A stretch of 64,000 nt of DNA from Apilactobacillus ozensis DSM 23829 = JCM 17196 (GTDB taxonomy: Bacteria > Bacillota > Bacilli > Lactobacillales > Lactobacillaceae). Location: positions 1 to 64,000 of the forward strand of contig NZ_AYYQ01000003.1 in assembly GCF_001435995.1 (NCBI RefSeq), given 5' to 3'. The position numbers and the translations under genes are program-made. Of the stretch, positions 39,928 through 49,595 are shown in pieces (position 1 is the stretch's first letter; every line of letters begins with the position of its first letter). Below the pieces are notes generated by a model that was given only the letters and a program-made list of their open reading frames with translations, was not told the origin of the DNA and did no database searches.

Positions 39928-41073
39928 TTAAAATGTTCTTACTGGCGTTATTAATTCAATAAAGTTTTCACTATCTTCAGTTGGAAGTAACGTGAATGGT
40001 CTTAATGAAGAAGTAAAGGATATTTTAATAATTGATTTACCAAATGCTCTTACAGCATCTTTCATGTAATCAGGATTAAAAGATATTTCCAATTCATTTC
40101 CGTCAATTTTTTTAGGATCTAGTTTTTCTTCTACGTTACCAACATCAGGTGAGTTGCCTGATATTTTAACAATTTCATCAGCTGGATTAATTGTTAATTT
40201 AACAACATTATTTCTAGATTCATGTGAAAGAATTGAAGCACGTTCAATTGCACCCAATAACTCAACATTGTCAAATTCAATGGTTGTGGTAGATGTATCG
40301 GGAATTAATCTAGATGTATCGGGATAGTTTCCTTCTAACAATCTTGAATAGAAAGAATTTTGACCAACTATAAATAATACTTGGTTTTCTGAAACACTCA
40401 TTTTTACTGTTTCGTTATTTTCAGAAATCATCTTAGATAATTCAGATAAACTACTACCTGGAATAATTAAATCATATGATTTACCTTCATCAATTTCTGG
40501 TAATTTTATTTTTCTTTGACTTAAACGATGTGAATCGGTAGCTACAGCCATTAGCTCAGCATTATTTAGTACAAAATGGACCCCAGTTAAAATTGGGCGA
40601 CTTTCTTGATTAGAAACAGCAATAACGGTTTGACTAATCATTTCTTTAAATATGTCACCTTTTAATTCAATAGCGTTATTAGTGTCAATTTCTGGTAAGT
40701 GTGGATAATCTTCTGCATTTAAACCATTAATTGTAAATGAAGCAGCTCCTGATTTAATTACAGTTTGCAAGTTATCTTCGTTAACTTCGATAGTCACTAA
40801 GTCTTCTGGTAATTTTTTTACGATTCCCGTAAAGAATCTGGCAGGTAAAACTACTGAACCAGGTTCAACAACCGTTAACATGTTATTGTTGTCTTCAGAT
40901 AATATTTTGTTTTCAATTGATATATCAGCATTACTACCAGTTAAAACTAATTCACTGCTATTAGCTTTTAATTTTAATCCAGTTAATATTGGGATTGTCG
41001 TTTTAGAAGATATTGCTCTTGATACTAAATTTAATCTTTTAGTTAGCTCAACTCTGTTTATTGAAAATTTCAT
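39928..41073 (-). CDS. dnaN: DNA polymerase III beta sliding clamp
   Basis: The clamp tethers the replicative polymerase to DNA. The 381-aa protein has three clamp folds (KFSINRVELTKRLNLVSRAIS start, FTINGLNAEDYPHLP, DSHRLSQRKI, and an end reading ITPVRTF). AAGGAG precedes the ATG. The spacer to dnaA holds the origin unwinding element. Confidence 0.97.
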   Translation of the reverse strand: MKFSINRVELTKRLNLVSRAISSKTTIPILTGLKLKANSSELVLTGSNADISIENKILSEDNNNMLTVVEPGSVVLPARFFTGIVKKLPEDLVTIEVNEDNLQTVIKSGAASFTINGLNAEDYPHLPEIDTNNAIELKGDIFKEMISQTVIAVSNQESRPILTGVHFVLNNAELMAVATDSHRLSQRKIKLPEIDEGKSYDLIIPGSSLSELSKMISENNETVKMSVSENQVLFIVGQNSFYSRLLEGNYPDTSRLIPDTSTTTIEFDNVELLGAIERASILSHESRNNVVKLTINPADEIVKISGNSPDVGNVEEKLDPKKIDGNELEISFNPDYMKDAVRAFGKSIIKISFTSSLRPFTLLPTEDSENFIELITPVRTF

Positions 41074-41091
41074 AACTATGCAAACTCCTTA

Positions 41092-41132
41092 TTTTTTAAA
41101 TTAATTAATATAATAATATAAAGTACTAGTAG
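41092..41132. other. Origin DNA unwinding element with DnaA-trios
   Basis: An almost pure A/T stretch (41092-41123) runs into TAC-TAG-TAG (41124-41132), then the GC spacer GGCC, then DnaA boxes. This is the layout of the B. subtilis basal unwinding system: DnaA boxes, GC-rich spacer, DnaA-trios, AT-rich duplex. Confidence 0.75.
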
Positions 41133-41136
41133 GGCC

Positions 41137-41228
41137 TGTGGATATGTGGATAAGTCTAAAATATCCCTTTATATCAACGCTCGTGCCTGTGGATAACTCT
41201 GTGGATAACTTTTATTATCTGTGGATAA
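41137..41228. other. oriC: DnaA-box cluster between dnaA and dnaN (oriC part 2)
   Basis: Perfect TGTGGATAA boxes lie at 41145, 41188, 41200 and 41220. TGTGGATAT (one mismatch) is at 41137 and shares one base with the next box. All are in the same orientation. The cluster abuts the dnaA stop codon and the unwinding element. Confidence 0.92.
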
Positions 41229-42560
41229 CTATTTTCCCAAAATTTTTGATAATTCTTTTACAGCTTCTTTTACAGCTTTTTCTTTTTTCATTAATACACT
41301 AATTTTATCATATGCATGAATAACGGTAGTATGATCTTTACCACCAAAAGATATACCAATTTTAGGTAGTGATACGTTGGTTAATTTTCTAGATAAATAC
41401 ATAGCAATTTGCCTAGGAATCACGATGGCTTTAGTACGTTTCTTACCCTTGATATCTTCAGGTTCTAATTCAAAATAATTTGCTACTTGATATATTATTT
41501 CATCGACCGATGATTTATTGAGCTTAGATATGTGGTTATTTAAGCCATGAAGAGCCTCAGAAACCAAATCTTTACTAATCACTGTTTTTTTGAATTTTGC
41601 AAAAGCTTGAACCCTAGACAATGCACCTTCTAATTCTCTAACGTTTGAATCAATTTGCCCAGCAATATAATTTAGGATATCAACTGGAACTTCCATATTA
41701 TCACTATCAGCTTTAGCTCTCAAAATAGCAATCCTGGTTTCTAAGTCAGGAGCAGTGATATCAACTGATAAGCCCCATGCAAACCTAGATACCAAACGGT
41801 CTTGTAATTTTGAAATTTCGTTTGGTAGACGATCAGATGTTAAAACGATTTGTTTACCATCTTCATATAAATCGTTAAAAGTATGGAAAAATTCTTCTTG
41901 AGTACCATCTTTATCAGCAAAAAATTGAATGTCATCAACTAAAAGTACGTCAACATTACGATATTCTTGTCTAAATCTTTCAGTATGATTAGATTGAATA
42001 GCATTTATAAAGTCATTAGTAAACGATTCGCTGGTAACATATTTGATTTGAGTATCCGGTTTGTTTTTTACTATTTTATTACCAATTGCGTGCATTAAAT
42101 GCGTTTTACCTAATCCAACGCCACCGTATAAAAGGAGGGGATTATACATTTTTCCTGGATCTTCTGACACTACTAAAGCAGCAGCATGTGCCATTTGGTT
42201 GCCTTTACCAATGACGAATGTATCAAAGGTATATTCTGGGTTTAAGTGTGTATCTTTCATAAACGTTGGTAACTGCACTTTAGTATCATTGATTTTTTCT
42301 TCTGATTTTTTTAACTCATCCTTTAATACGAATTTAGGAAAAATGTCTTTTTTAGTTATTTTATAAGCATATTCAATTAATTGCTCTGATAATTTATCTT
42401 TCCAATAATCTTTATGTAAAGGTGAAGGTAATTCAATTATTAACTCGTTGTTTTCCAATTTAATTGGGATCGCAGTTTCTACCCAAGTCGAATAGGTAGT
42501 TCTTGAAACGTCGGATTTGAAATAGTCGCTTATTTTTGACCATAAATTATCCTTGTCCAT
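41229..42560 (-). CDS. dnaA: Chromosomal replication initiator DnaA
   Basis: DnaA binds the boxes on either side of its own gene and opens the origin. The 443-aa protein has domain I (about 1-85) and a short linker. The AAA+ domain has Walker [11 protein letters not shown] and Walker [11 protein letters not shown]. The domain IV helix-turn-helix shows the signature [18 protein letters not shown] 42560 is chosen because GGGAGG is well spaced; the TTG five codons earlier lies inside it. DnaA boxes upstream make autoregulation likely. Confidence 0.97.
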   Translation of the reverse strand: MDKDNLWSKISDYFKSDVSRTTYSTWVETAIPIKLENNELIIELPSPLHKDYWKDKLSEQLIEYAYKITKKDIFPKFVLKDELKKSEEKINDTKVQLPTFMKDTHLNPEYTFDTFVIGKGNQMAHAAALVVSEDPGKMYNPLLLYGGVGLGKTHLMHAIGNKIVKNKPDTQIKYVTSESFTNDFINAIQSNHTERFRQEYRNVDVLLVDDIQFFADKDGTQEEFFHTFNDLYEDGKQIVLTSDRLPNEISKLQDRLVSRFAWGLSVDITAPDLETRIAILRAKADSDNMEVPVDILNYIAGQIDSNVRELEGALSRVQAFAKFKKTVISKDLVSEALHGLNNHISKLNKSSVDEIIYQVANYFELEPEDIKGKKRTKAIVIPRQIAMYLSRKLTNVSLPKIGISFGGKDHTTVIHAYDKISVLMKKEKAVKEAVKELSKILGK

Positions 42561-42616
42561 ACAATTTCCTCCCAATTTAAAATTACATAGAACAATTTTA
42601 GCATTATGTATGTTAA

Positions 42617-42923
42617 TTATCCACAGGAATACATAAATAAAATAAAGTTATCCACACCCTGTGGATAAAGTTATCCACAGCCCTGTGGATAACTAGCACA
42701 TAAAAATTAAAAAATTAGAGTTATCCACAGGCACCTGTGGATAACTATTGCCTACAAACGTTGATATTAAAACGTTTTGAAAGTTATCCACAGGGCTGTG
42801 GATAAAGTTATCCACAGGGCTGTGGATAACTCTTTTTCTGTGGATAAGTCTGTGGATAACTCATGGTTAAAAATAGCTACCTGTGGATAAAATGTGGATA
42901 ACTAAGCCTTAAATTGTGGATAA
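42617..42923. other. oriC: DnaA-box cluster upstream of dnaA (oriC part 1)
   Basis: Sixteen perfect nine-base DnaA boxes occur in 307 bases. TTATCCACA starts at 42617, 42648, 42671, 42721, 42784 and 42808. TGTGGATAA starts at 42660, 42684, 42736, 42797, 42821, 42839, 42851, 42882, 42893 and 42915. Several form inverted pairs about 3-6 bases apart, in the first half especially. The 480-base dnaA-rpmH gap otherwise holds only the two divergent promoter regions. Confidence 0.96.
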
Positions 42924-43040
42924 CTATTGGATGTTAAAATAATTTTTTTGTTTTATATAATCTAATTTTATGTTATGATATTAAAGAAATGTATTTGGCA
43001 TAGTTAGAAATTTAAATTAAATATTTAAGGAGGGTTAGTA

Positions 43041-43175
43041 ATGAAAAGAACTTACCAACCAAAAAGACGTAAACGTGCACGTGTGCATGGTTTCCGTAGT
43101 CGTATGAGTACTAGTAACGGTCGTAAAGTATTAGCCAACCGTCGTAGAAAAGGCAGAAAATCATTGACTGTATAG
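43041..43175 (+). CDS. rpmH: 50S ribosomal protein L34
   Basis: A 44-aa basic ribosomal protein. The translation reads [18 protein letters not shown], then [20 protein letters not shown], then RKSLTV: a normal L34 of full length. AAGGAGGG lies upstream of the ATG. It is the first plus-strand gene right of the origin, in the universal rpmH-rnpA-yidC order. Confidence 0.97.
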   Translation: MKRTYQPKRRKRARVHGFRSRMSTSNGRKVLANRRRKGRKSLTV

Positions 43176-43202
43176 ACCACTGACCATTCAGTGGTCTTTT
43201 TC
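43176..43202 (+). terminator. Hairpin after rpmH
   Basis: GACCACTGA and TCAGTGGTC enclose a four-base loop and are followed by a T-run. It probably reduces, rather than stops, transcription into rnpA. Confidence 0.85.
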
Positions 43203-43234
43203 ATTATCATGATAATTTTACTTGGAGATGTATT

Positions 43235-43594
43235 ATGCGTAAGTCGTACCGCGTAAAAAAAGAAGCAGAATTTCAAAAAGTATTTGAGCATCATGATTCA
43301 GTAGCAAATCGATTATTTGTTATTTATCAAATGCCTAAAGATGATCAAAAACACTTCAGAGTTGGAATTTCTGTTGGTAAAAAAATTGGAAATGCTGTAC
43401 ACAGAAATTGGGTTAAACGTCGTATTAGACAGTCACTATTAGAATTAAAACCATATCTAAAGCAAGATGTAGACTTTTTGGTCATTGCTAGACCTAGAGC
43501 TGATGGTTTATCTATGAAAGAAATAAAATCCAATCTTGTACATGCGTTGAAGTTAGCTCATTTAATAGAATCTGATTATAACGAGGTTATTTAG
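43235..43594 (+). CDS. rnpA: Ribonuclease P protein component
   Basis: This protein aids the RNase P RNA in maturing tRNA 5' ends. The 119-aa basic protein has the family signature [12 protein letters not shown] (about 66) and a start [17 protein letters not shown]. It sits 59 bases after rpmH and 2 bases before yidC. Confidence 0.96.
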   Translation: MRKSYRVKKEAEFQKVFEHHDSVANRLFVIYQMPKDDQKHFRVGISVGKKIGNAVHRNWVKRRIRQSLLELKPYLKQDVDFLVIARPRADGLSMKEIKSNLVHALKLAHLIESDYNEVI

Positions 43595-43596
43595 TT

Positions 43597-44430
43597 ATGA
43601 AGAAATTTAAAAAATACTCTTCACTATCTTTAATAGCCGGACTAGTTCTGTTTTTAAGTGCATGTAGTAATAAACCTATTAACAGCCATAGTACGGGTAT
43701 TTGGGACGGTGGAATTGTTCTAAACTTCTCTCGTGCAATTATTTGGTTATCTAAATTCTTTGGTGATAATTATGGAATGGGAATTATCCTATTTACCATA
43801 ATTGTTAGAATCGTAATATTACCACTTATGATTTACCAAACTCGTAGTATGAAAAAAACGCAAGAGCTTCAACCTAAGTTAAAAGCTCTTCAAAAGAAGT
43901 ATTCTTCAAAAGATACTGAAACTATGAGCAAATTGCGAGAAGAACAACAAAAATTATATTCAGAAGCTGGGGTCAATCCAGTAGCTGGATGCTTACCACT
44001 ACTTGTTCAATTGCCTATCTTATGGGCTTTATACCAAGCAATTTGGCGTACAAACGTTTTAAAAACAGGACAATTCCTATGGTTAAAATTAGGGGTTAAA
44101 GATCCTTACTTTGTATTACCAATTTTGGCAGCTTTATTTACGTTCATTAGTACTTGGCTATCCATGAAATCACAACCTGAAAAAAATGGAATGACAAACA
44201 TGATGATGTTTGGAATGCCTATAATTATTTTCTTTATGGCTTTAAATATTCCATCAGCCATTTCTATTTACTGGGTAACTACTAACGTATTCCAAGCTTT
44301 ACAAACTTTAGTAATTCAAAATCCTTGGAAGATTCAACGCGAACGTGAAGAAAAAGTAAGAGCTGAGAAAAATCGTAAACGCACAATTGAAAAAGCAATT
44401 AAAAAAGCTAAAAGAAGTCACCGTAAGTAA
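43597..44430 (+). CDS. yidC: Membrane protein insertase YidC/OxaA
   Basis: YidC inserts and folds inner-membrane proteins. The 277-aa lipoprotein form has the lipobox LSACSN (Cys near 23), five membrane segments, MIYQTRSMKKTQELQPKLKALQ (cytoplasmic loop) and SIYWVTTNVFQALQ near the end. The tail is Lys/Arg-rich, as usual for ribosome contact. Next to rnpA and jag. Confidence 0.96.
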   Translation: MKKFKKYSSLSLIAGLVLFLSACSNKPINSHSTGIWDGGIVLNFSRAIIWLSKFFGDNYGMGIILFTIIVRIVILPLMIYQTRSMKKTQELQPKLKALQKKYSSKDTETMSKLREEQQKLYSEAGVNPVAGCLPLLVQLPILWALYQAIWRTNVLKTGQFLWLKLGVKDPYFVLPILAALFTFISTWLSMKSQPEKNGMTNMMMFGMPIIIFFMALNIPSAISIYWVTTNVFQALQTLVIQNPWKIQREREEKVRAEKNRKRTIEKAIKKAKRSHRK

Positions 44431-44440
44431 CTTCAGTTTG

Positions 44441-44485
44441 AAAGAGTTAGTTTGTTTATTAAAAACATGCTAACTCTTTTATTTT
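44441..44485 (+). terminator. Hairpin between yidC and jag
   Basis: AAAGAGTTAG pairs with CTAACTCTTT, with an inner TGTTT/AAACA helix and a T-rich tail. Confidence 0.75.
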
Positions 44486-44556
44486 GGCTATTTTTTGTGT
44501 GTTATTTTGTGATATTATAGTTACTGTATTTTTTTATAATTTAAGGGAGTTATGTA

Positions 44557-45285
44557 ATGGGGAAATTTGTTGCTAAAAGCGTGGATCAAGCCATAGAAAA
44601 AGGTTTACATAGCTTAAACATTTCAAAAGATAACGCTGAAATTATTGTAATTCAAAATGACAGAAAAGGTTTCTTAGGACTATTTAAAAAAGATGCAATT
44701 GTAGAAATTGCAGTTAAAGAAAATAATTTTAAAAACCAGGTGACTAAACTTGAAATGAAAAAGTCAGAGGCTGAATCTGACCATAAACCTAAATATGATA
44801 AAAAAGTTGATAGTTATAGGTTAGATAAAGAAACAATTTACCAAAATTTATCGAAATATCTTATCGATATAATTAGTCAATTGCAAATAAAAGCACAAGT
44901 TAAAAATATAAAAATAGCTAAAAAAAGTGTCTATATTGAATTTAAAACAGATACAGAAGGACTTTTGATTGGGAAACATGGTCTTACAATCAATTCACTT
45001 CAAGAGTTATCACAAATATATTTAAATCATCAGGGTTTGAGTTATGTTAATGTGGTTTTAGATGTTGCTAATTATCGCGAAAGAAGAAAAGAAATTTTAA
45101 AACATTTAGCCATTAAAACCTCACGTGAAGTAGTGGCAAAGGGCTCACCCGTGTATTTAGACGCAATGCCTGCATTTGAACGTAAAGTAATCCATCAGAC
45201 GCTACAAAATAGTAAATATGTTGCAACGCAATCATCTGGACAATATCCATATCGATTTGTGATTGTCTTACCTAGTGATGTTTAA
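44557..45285 (+). CDS. jag: Jag/KhpB RNA-binding protein
   Basis: KhpB is a KH-R3H protein that partners KhpA and affects cell elongation and RNA turnover. The 242-aa protein has a Jag-N domain (1-52; VAKSVDQAIEKGLHSLNIS), a charged linker, KH with GKHG loop (IGKHGLTINSLQEL) and C-terminal R3H (ERKVIHQTLQ). GGGAG precedes the ATG. Confidence 0.95.
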   Translation: MGKFVAKSVDQAIEKGLHSLNISKDNAEIIVIQNDRKGFLGLFKKDAIVEIAVKENNFKNQVTKLEMKKSEAESDHKPKYDKKVDSYRLDKETIYQNLSKYLIDIISQLQIKAQVKNIKIAKKSVYIEFKTDTEGLLIGKHGLTINSLQELSQIYLNHQGLSYVNVVLDVANYRERRKEILKHLAIKTSREVVAKGSPVYLDAMPAFERKVIHQTLQNSKYVATQSSGQYPYRFVIVLPSDV

Positions 45286-45353
45286 ATTGACAAAATATTA
45301 TAAAAATTTTATGATATGTTTAATCATTCTTATTCTAAGTAGATAAAGTAGTC

Positions 45354-45402
45354 AAAGTGCTTTGTCCACGCTTTTTTATGCGTGGAGTAGGCACTTTTTT
45401 TG
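45354..45402 (+). terminator. Strong two-tier terminator between jag and mnmE
   Basis: AAGTGC/GGCACTT and an inner CCACGC/GCGTGG stem stack into one long hairpin followed by TTTTTTT. It may act as an attenuator for mnmE-mnmG. Confidence 0.85.
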
Positions 45403-45434
45403 TGTGAAGATTTATTTTAAAGGAGTAATTAGTC

Positions 45435-46829
45435 ATGGCAACTACAACAGATTTTGATACTATTGCTGCTATTTCAACCCCGCCTGGTGAGGGTGGAATT
45501 GCGATTGTAAGAATTAGTGGCGATGAAGCTTTTGAAGTTATCAGTAAAATATTTAAAGGTAAAGATTTAAAAAAAGTACCATCTCACACTATTAATTATG
45601 GACATATAATTGATCCAGATAACGGTAGTGATGTTGATGAAGTTATGGTATCAGTTATGAAAGCTCCCAAAACTTATACTAAAGAAGATGTAATTGAAAT
45701 TAATTGTCATGGTGGAATTATTGCTACCAATAAAATATTACAGTTAGTACTAAGCTATGGGGCTAGAATGGCTGAACCGGGTGAATTTACTAAGCGCGCT
45801 TTCTTAAATGGGCGAATTGATTTATCACAATCCGAAGCAGTTATGGATTTAATTGAAGCAAAAACTGATCGTTCAATGAAGGCGGCTTTAAATCAATTAG
45901 ATGGAAACCTTTCAAGTTTAATTCGTAAATTACGTCAAGACATTTTAGATGTTTTAGCTAACGTTGAAGTAAATATTGATTATCCCGAATATGACGATGC
46001 CGAAGTAGTTACAACTAAACTTTTGTCTAATAAGGCTAAGGAATTAAAAGTAAGAATTCAAAAATTATTGGATACTTCTAAACAGGGACGTGTTTTAAGA
46101 GATGGTTTGGCAACTTCAATCGTTGGTCGTCCAAATGTCGGTAAATCAAGTTTGTTGAATCATTTATTGCACCAAGACAAGGCCATTGTAACGGATGTAC
46201 CCGGTACCACTCGTGATGTTTTAGAAGAATATGTTAACGTACGTGGTGTGCCTTTGAAATTAGTGGATACAGCTGGAATTCGTGAAACTGATGATAAGGT
46301 TGAAAAAATTGGGGTAGATCGTTCTAGAAAAGCCATTCAGAGTTCAGATTTAGTATTGCTAGTATTAAATGCTAGTGAACATTTGACTGATGAAGATAAA
46401 GAGTTGATTAAGTTAACTCAAGACACTAAAAAAATTATTATTTTAAACAAAACCGATTTAGACCAAAAATTAACAACTGATGAGATTAAACAGATTGTGG
46501 GTTCTGATGAATCTATAATTACAACTTCAGCTATTAAAGACGATGGAACTGAAAAATTAGAAGAGCTAATTGCTCATTTATTCTTTAATGAAGGAATCGA
46601 AAGTAGTCAAAATGATGTAATGGTTACTAACGCTCGTCATATTAGTTTGTTGCATCAGGCTAAAGATGCGCTTTCTAGTGTATTAGACGGAATTGATTCA
46701 GGAATGCCAGTCGATTTAGTTCAAATGGATATGCGTAGATGTTGGGACCTATTAGGTGAAATCACAGGTGATAGCTACAATGGTGAATTATTAGACCAGT
46801 TGTTTAGCCAATTCTGTTTAGGTAAATAA
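45435..46829 (+). CDS. mnmE: tRNA modification GTPase MnmE
   Basis: With MnmG, this GTPase installs the carboxymethylaminomethyl group on uridine 34. The 464-aa protein has an N-terminal folate-binding domain ([17 protein letters not shown]) and a central helical part. The inserted G domain has [20 protein letters not shown] and NKTD. The C-terminal catalytic CLGK is present. It is followed 42 bases later by mnmG, with a parS site between. Confidence 0.97.
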   Translation: MATTTDFDTIAAISTPPGEGGIAIVRISGDEAFEVISKIFKGKDLKKVPSHTINYGHIIDPDNGSDVDEVMVSVMKAPKTYTKEDVIEINCHGGIIATNKILQLVLSYGARMAEPGEFTKRAFLNGRIDLSQSEAVMDLIEAKTDRSMKAALNQLDGNLSSLIRKLRQDILDVLANVEVNIDYPEYDDAEVVTTKLLSNKAKELKVRIQKLLDTSKQGRVLRDGLATSIVGRPNVGKSSLLNHLLHQDKAIVTDVPGTTRDVLEEYVNVRGVPLKLVDTAGIRETDDKVEKIGVDRSRKAIQSSDLVLLVLNASEHLTDEDKELIKLTQDTKKIIILNKTDLDQKLTTDEIKQIVGSDESIITTSAIKDDGTEKLEELIAHLFFNEGIESSQNDVMVTNARHISLLHQAKDALSSVLDGIDSGMPVDLVQMDMRRCWDLLGEITGDSYNGELLDQLFSQFCLGK

Positions 46830-46832
46830 CAA

Positions 46833-46848
46833 TGTTTCACGTGAAACA
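46833..46848. other. parS site (ParB binding)
   Basis: TGTTTCACGTGAAACA, identical to the gyrBA site, lies in the mnmE-mnmG spacer 4 kb right of the origin. Confidence 0.93.
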
Positions 46849-46871
46849 TTTAAAATTGTGGAGGATATTTC

Positions 46872-48797
46872 ATGAGTGAAATTGTAAGTGAAGAAAATAT
46901 TAAATATGATGCTGGTAACTACGATGTAATCGTAGTTGGTGCTGGTCATGCTGGATGTGAAGCAGCTTTAGCAGCAGCTAGAATGGGTAATAATACATTG
47001 TTATTAACCATTAATTTGGAAATGGTTGCATTTATGCCATGTAATCCGTCAGTTGGTGGCCCTGCTAAGGGAATCGTAGTGCGTGAAATTGATGCACTTG
47101 GTGGTGAAATGGGCCGAAACATTGATAAAACTTATATTCAAATGCGAATGTTGAATACCGGTAAAGGTCCAGCAGTACGTGCCTTAAGAGCCCAAGCAGA
47201 TAAGCATGCTTATCATCGCGCAATGAAAAAAACAATTGAAGAGGAACCTAACTTAACTTTGCGTCAAGGAATTGTAGATTCTTTAATTGTTGAAGATGGC
47301 GAATGTAAAGGAGTTGTAACTTATACTGGTGCTAGATACTACTCTAAAACAGTTGTAATATGTGCTGGTACCGCAGCTAGAGGCCGTATTATTATCGGTG
47401 AATTAAGATATTCATCTGGTCCTAATAACTCTCAACCAGCTATTAAATTATCAGAAAATCTAGAAGAATTAGGCTTTAAACTAAAACGTTTTAAAACCGG
47501 AACTCCTCCACGAGTTAACGGAACTACAATTGACTTTGACGAAACAGAGGAACAACCAGGTGATAAAGAAGTAAATCACTTCAGTTACGAAACCTCAGAT
47601 GATGATTATTTAGATGTTAAAAATCAATTATCATGTTGGTTAACTTATACTAACGAAACTACCCATAAAATTATTCGTGACAACTTAGACCGTGCGCCTA
47701 TGTTTACTGGAGTAATTGAAGGAGTGGGACCTCGTTATTGTCCTTCAATTGAAGATAAGATTGTGCGTTTTGCTGATAAAAGTAGACATCAATTGTTCTT
47801 AGAGCCAGAAGGACGTGACACTGATGAATACTATGTTGATGCTTTATCGACTTCAATGCCTGAAGAAATTCAAAAGAAAATGATTAGAAGTATTGCCGGT
47901 TTGCATCATGCTGAAATGATGCGTCCAGGGTATGCGATTGAGTATGATGTCGTGGATCCATATCAATTAAAGCCAACTTTTGAAACTAAGGTAGTTAAAA
48001 ATCTTTATACAGCTGGCCAAACTAACGGAACTTCGGGTTATGAAGAAGCTGCTGGTCAAGGATTATATGCTGGAATTAATGCTGGACTACGAGCAATGGG
48101 TAAAGAACCATTCGTCTTAAAACGTAATGAAGCTTATATAGGTGTGTTGGTCGATGATTTAGTTACTAAAGGAACTAATGAACCATATCGTTTACTTACT
48201 AGTCGTGCCGAATATCGTTTACTGTTGAGAAATGACAATGCTGATATTCGATTAACCAAAAAAGGTCATGCTTTAGGCTTAATTTCAGATGAACGCTATC
48301 AAAAATTCTTGGCTAAAAAAGCAGCCGTTGAACAAGAAATGGATCGATTGAATCATCTTAGAATTAAACCAAGCGAAGCTGTAAATAAATTTGTTCAAGA
48401 ACATGGCGATAAGCCGCTCAAAGATGGCGTGATTGCAGCAGTCTTTTTACGTCGACCATATGTTACTTATCATACTTTGCTTAACTTCATGGAAGCACCA
48501 GCAAAGCCATTAGGTCGTCGAGTAATTGAACAAGTTGAAATTCGAACTAAGTATGCTGGATATATAAAGAAAGCCGAAGCTAACGTTGAACGTTTGAAGA
48601 AAATGGAAGCTAAAAAAATTCCATTGAATATTGATTATTCAGCAATTGATGGCATTGCAACTGAAGCTCGTCAAAAACTAGAAAAAATTCAACCACGTAC
48701 GATTGCCCAAGCTTCTAGAATCTCTGGAGTAAATCCTTCTGATATTTCTATTTTGAGTGTTTATATTCAACAAGGTCGAATTGCTAAAACTAAATAG
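46872..48797 (+). CDS. mnmG: tRNA uridine-5-carboxymethylaminomethyl modification enzyme MnmG
   Basis: This is the FAD-dependent partner of MnmE. The 641-aa protein has [17 protein letters not shown] (FAD), the catalytic-region [26 protein letters not shown] and a C-terminal helical domain. Length is normal. In many Firmicutes rsmG-noc-parA-parB follow mnmG; here signal peptidase I follows instead. Confidence 0.97.
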   Translation: MSEIVSEENIKYDAGNYDVIVVGAGHAGCEAALAAARMGNNTLLLTINLEMVAFMPCNPSVGGPAKGIVVREIDALGGEMGRNIDKTYIQMRMLNTGKGPAVRALRAQADKHAYHRAMKKTIEEEPNLTLRQGIVDSLIVEDGECKGVVTYTGARYYSKTVVICAGTAARGRIIIGELRYSSGPNNSQPAIKLSENLEELGFKLKRFKTGTPPRVNGTTIDFDETEEQPGDKEVNHFSYETSDDDYLDVKNQLSCWLTYTNETTHKIIRDNLDRAPMFTGVIEGVGPRYCPSIEDKIVRFADKSRHQLFLEPEGRDTDEYYVDALSTSMPEEIQKKMIRSIAGLHHAEMMRPGYAIEYDVVDPYQLKPTFETKVVKNLYTAGQTNGTSGYEEAAGQGLYAGINAGLRAMGKEPFVLKRNEAYIGVLVDDLVTKGTNEPYRLLTSRAEYRLLLRNDNADIRLTKKGHALGLISDERYQKFLAKKAAVEQEMDRLNHLRIKPSEAVNKFVQEHGDKPLKDGVIAAVFLRRPYVTYHTLLNFMEAPAKPLGRRVIEQVEIRTKYAGYIKKAEANVERLKKMEAKKIPLNIDYSAIDGIATEARQKLEKIQPRTIAQASRISGVNPSDISILSVYIQQGRIAKTK

Positions 48798-48885
48798 TTA
48801 AGTTTTTGATAGAATATTTAAAAATCAATACATTTAACTATCGTATGCTATAATCATAGTCAGTTCGATAAGAGGAGATTTTAAT

Positions 48886-49497
48886 ATGTCTTTTATAAAG
48901 TCAGTTATGAGTTATGTAATTCCCATTGTAGTTGGATTATTAATCGCATTCGTAGTTAAATCTACGTTGTTGACGGTAGCTAAAGTGCAAGGAACTTCCA
49001 TGCAACCTAACTTGGAAAATAATCAACGTGTTTTAGTTTTAAAACAAGCTCAAATAAAACATTTGAGCGTAGTAGTTTTTAGTGCTGATGGAGTTGACCC
49101 AGATGAAGTTGGTCATGGGAACTACTATGTTAAAAGAGTTATCGGTTTACCTGGTGATACGGTGGATTATAAAGATGGTAGCATTTATGTTAATGGTAAA
49201 AAAATAAACCAAAGTTTTATTAATGCATATCAACGAAGCACTGGTACTGGGACTGTGCAAGGGTATCAAGAAGATAGTAATTGGGATATTAAAAAACTAT
49301 CTTCACATTGGCAATATAACCATGGAGCAGTTAAGGTGCCTAAAAATAGTTACTTTGTTTTAGGTGATCACCGTAGTGTTTCTAATGATAGTAGGTACTG
49401 GGGATTTGTTCCTAAGGACAAAATCATGGGGGTTGCTAAAGCTTTACCATTTGGTTCTAGTACCAAACGTCATAATGTAAATAATTTAGCTTATTAA
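48886..49497 (+). CDS. lepB: Type I signal peptidase
   Basis: It removes signal peptides on the outer face of the membrane. The 203-aa protein has one N-terminal membrane helix (about 8-28), the catalytic Ser in QGTSMQPNL, the Lys in VKRVIGLPGD and the late GDHRSVSNDSRYWGFV box. AGAGGAG precedes the ATG. It has its own terminator. Confidence 0.95.
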   Translation: MSFIKSVMSYVIPIVVGLLIAFVVKSTLLTVAKVQGTSMQPNLENNQRVLVLKQAQIKHLSVVVFSADGVDPDEVGHGNYYVKRVIGLPGDTVDYKDGSIYVNGKKINQSFINAYQRSTGTGTVQGYQEDSNWDIKKLSSHWQYNHGAVKVPKNSYFVLGDHRSVSNDSRYWGFVPKDKIMGVAKALPFGSSTKRHNVNNLAY

Positions 49498-49498
49498 T

Positions 49499-49530
49499 AA
49501 AAAAACTATGACATTGTCATAGTTTTTTTA
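49499..49530 (+). terminator. Terminator after lepB
   Basis: AAAAAAACTATGACA and TGTCATAGTTTTTTT form a compact hairpin with a T-run. Confidence 0.92.
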
Positions 49531-49595
49531 TATTGGGTTTGATTGTTCATTAAAAAAAGATTAGAATTATTTTAATATTTATTAGGAGTGATGAA

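Noticed and set aside
43052-43294. Antisense open frame over rpmH and rnpA
   Set aside because: Both plus-strand genes are clearly real; the antisense frame has no support.
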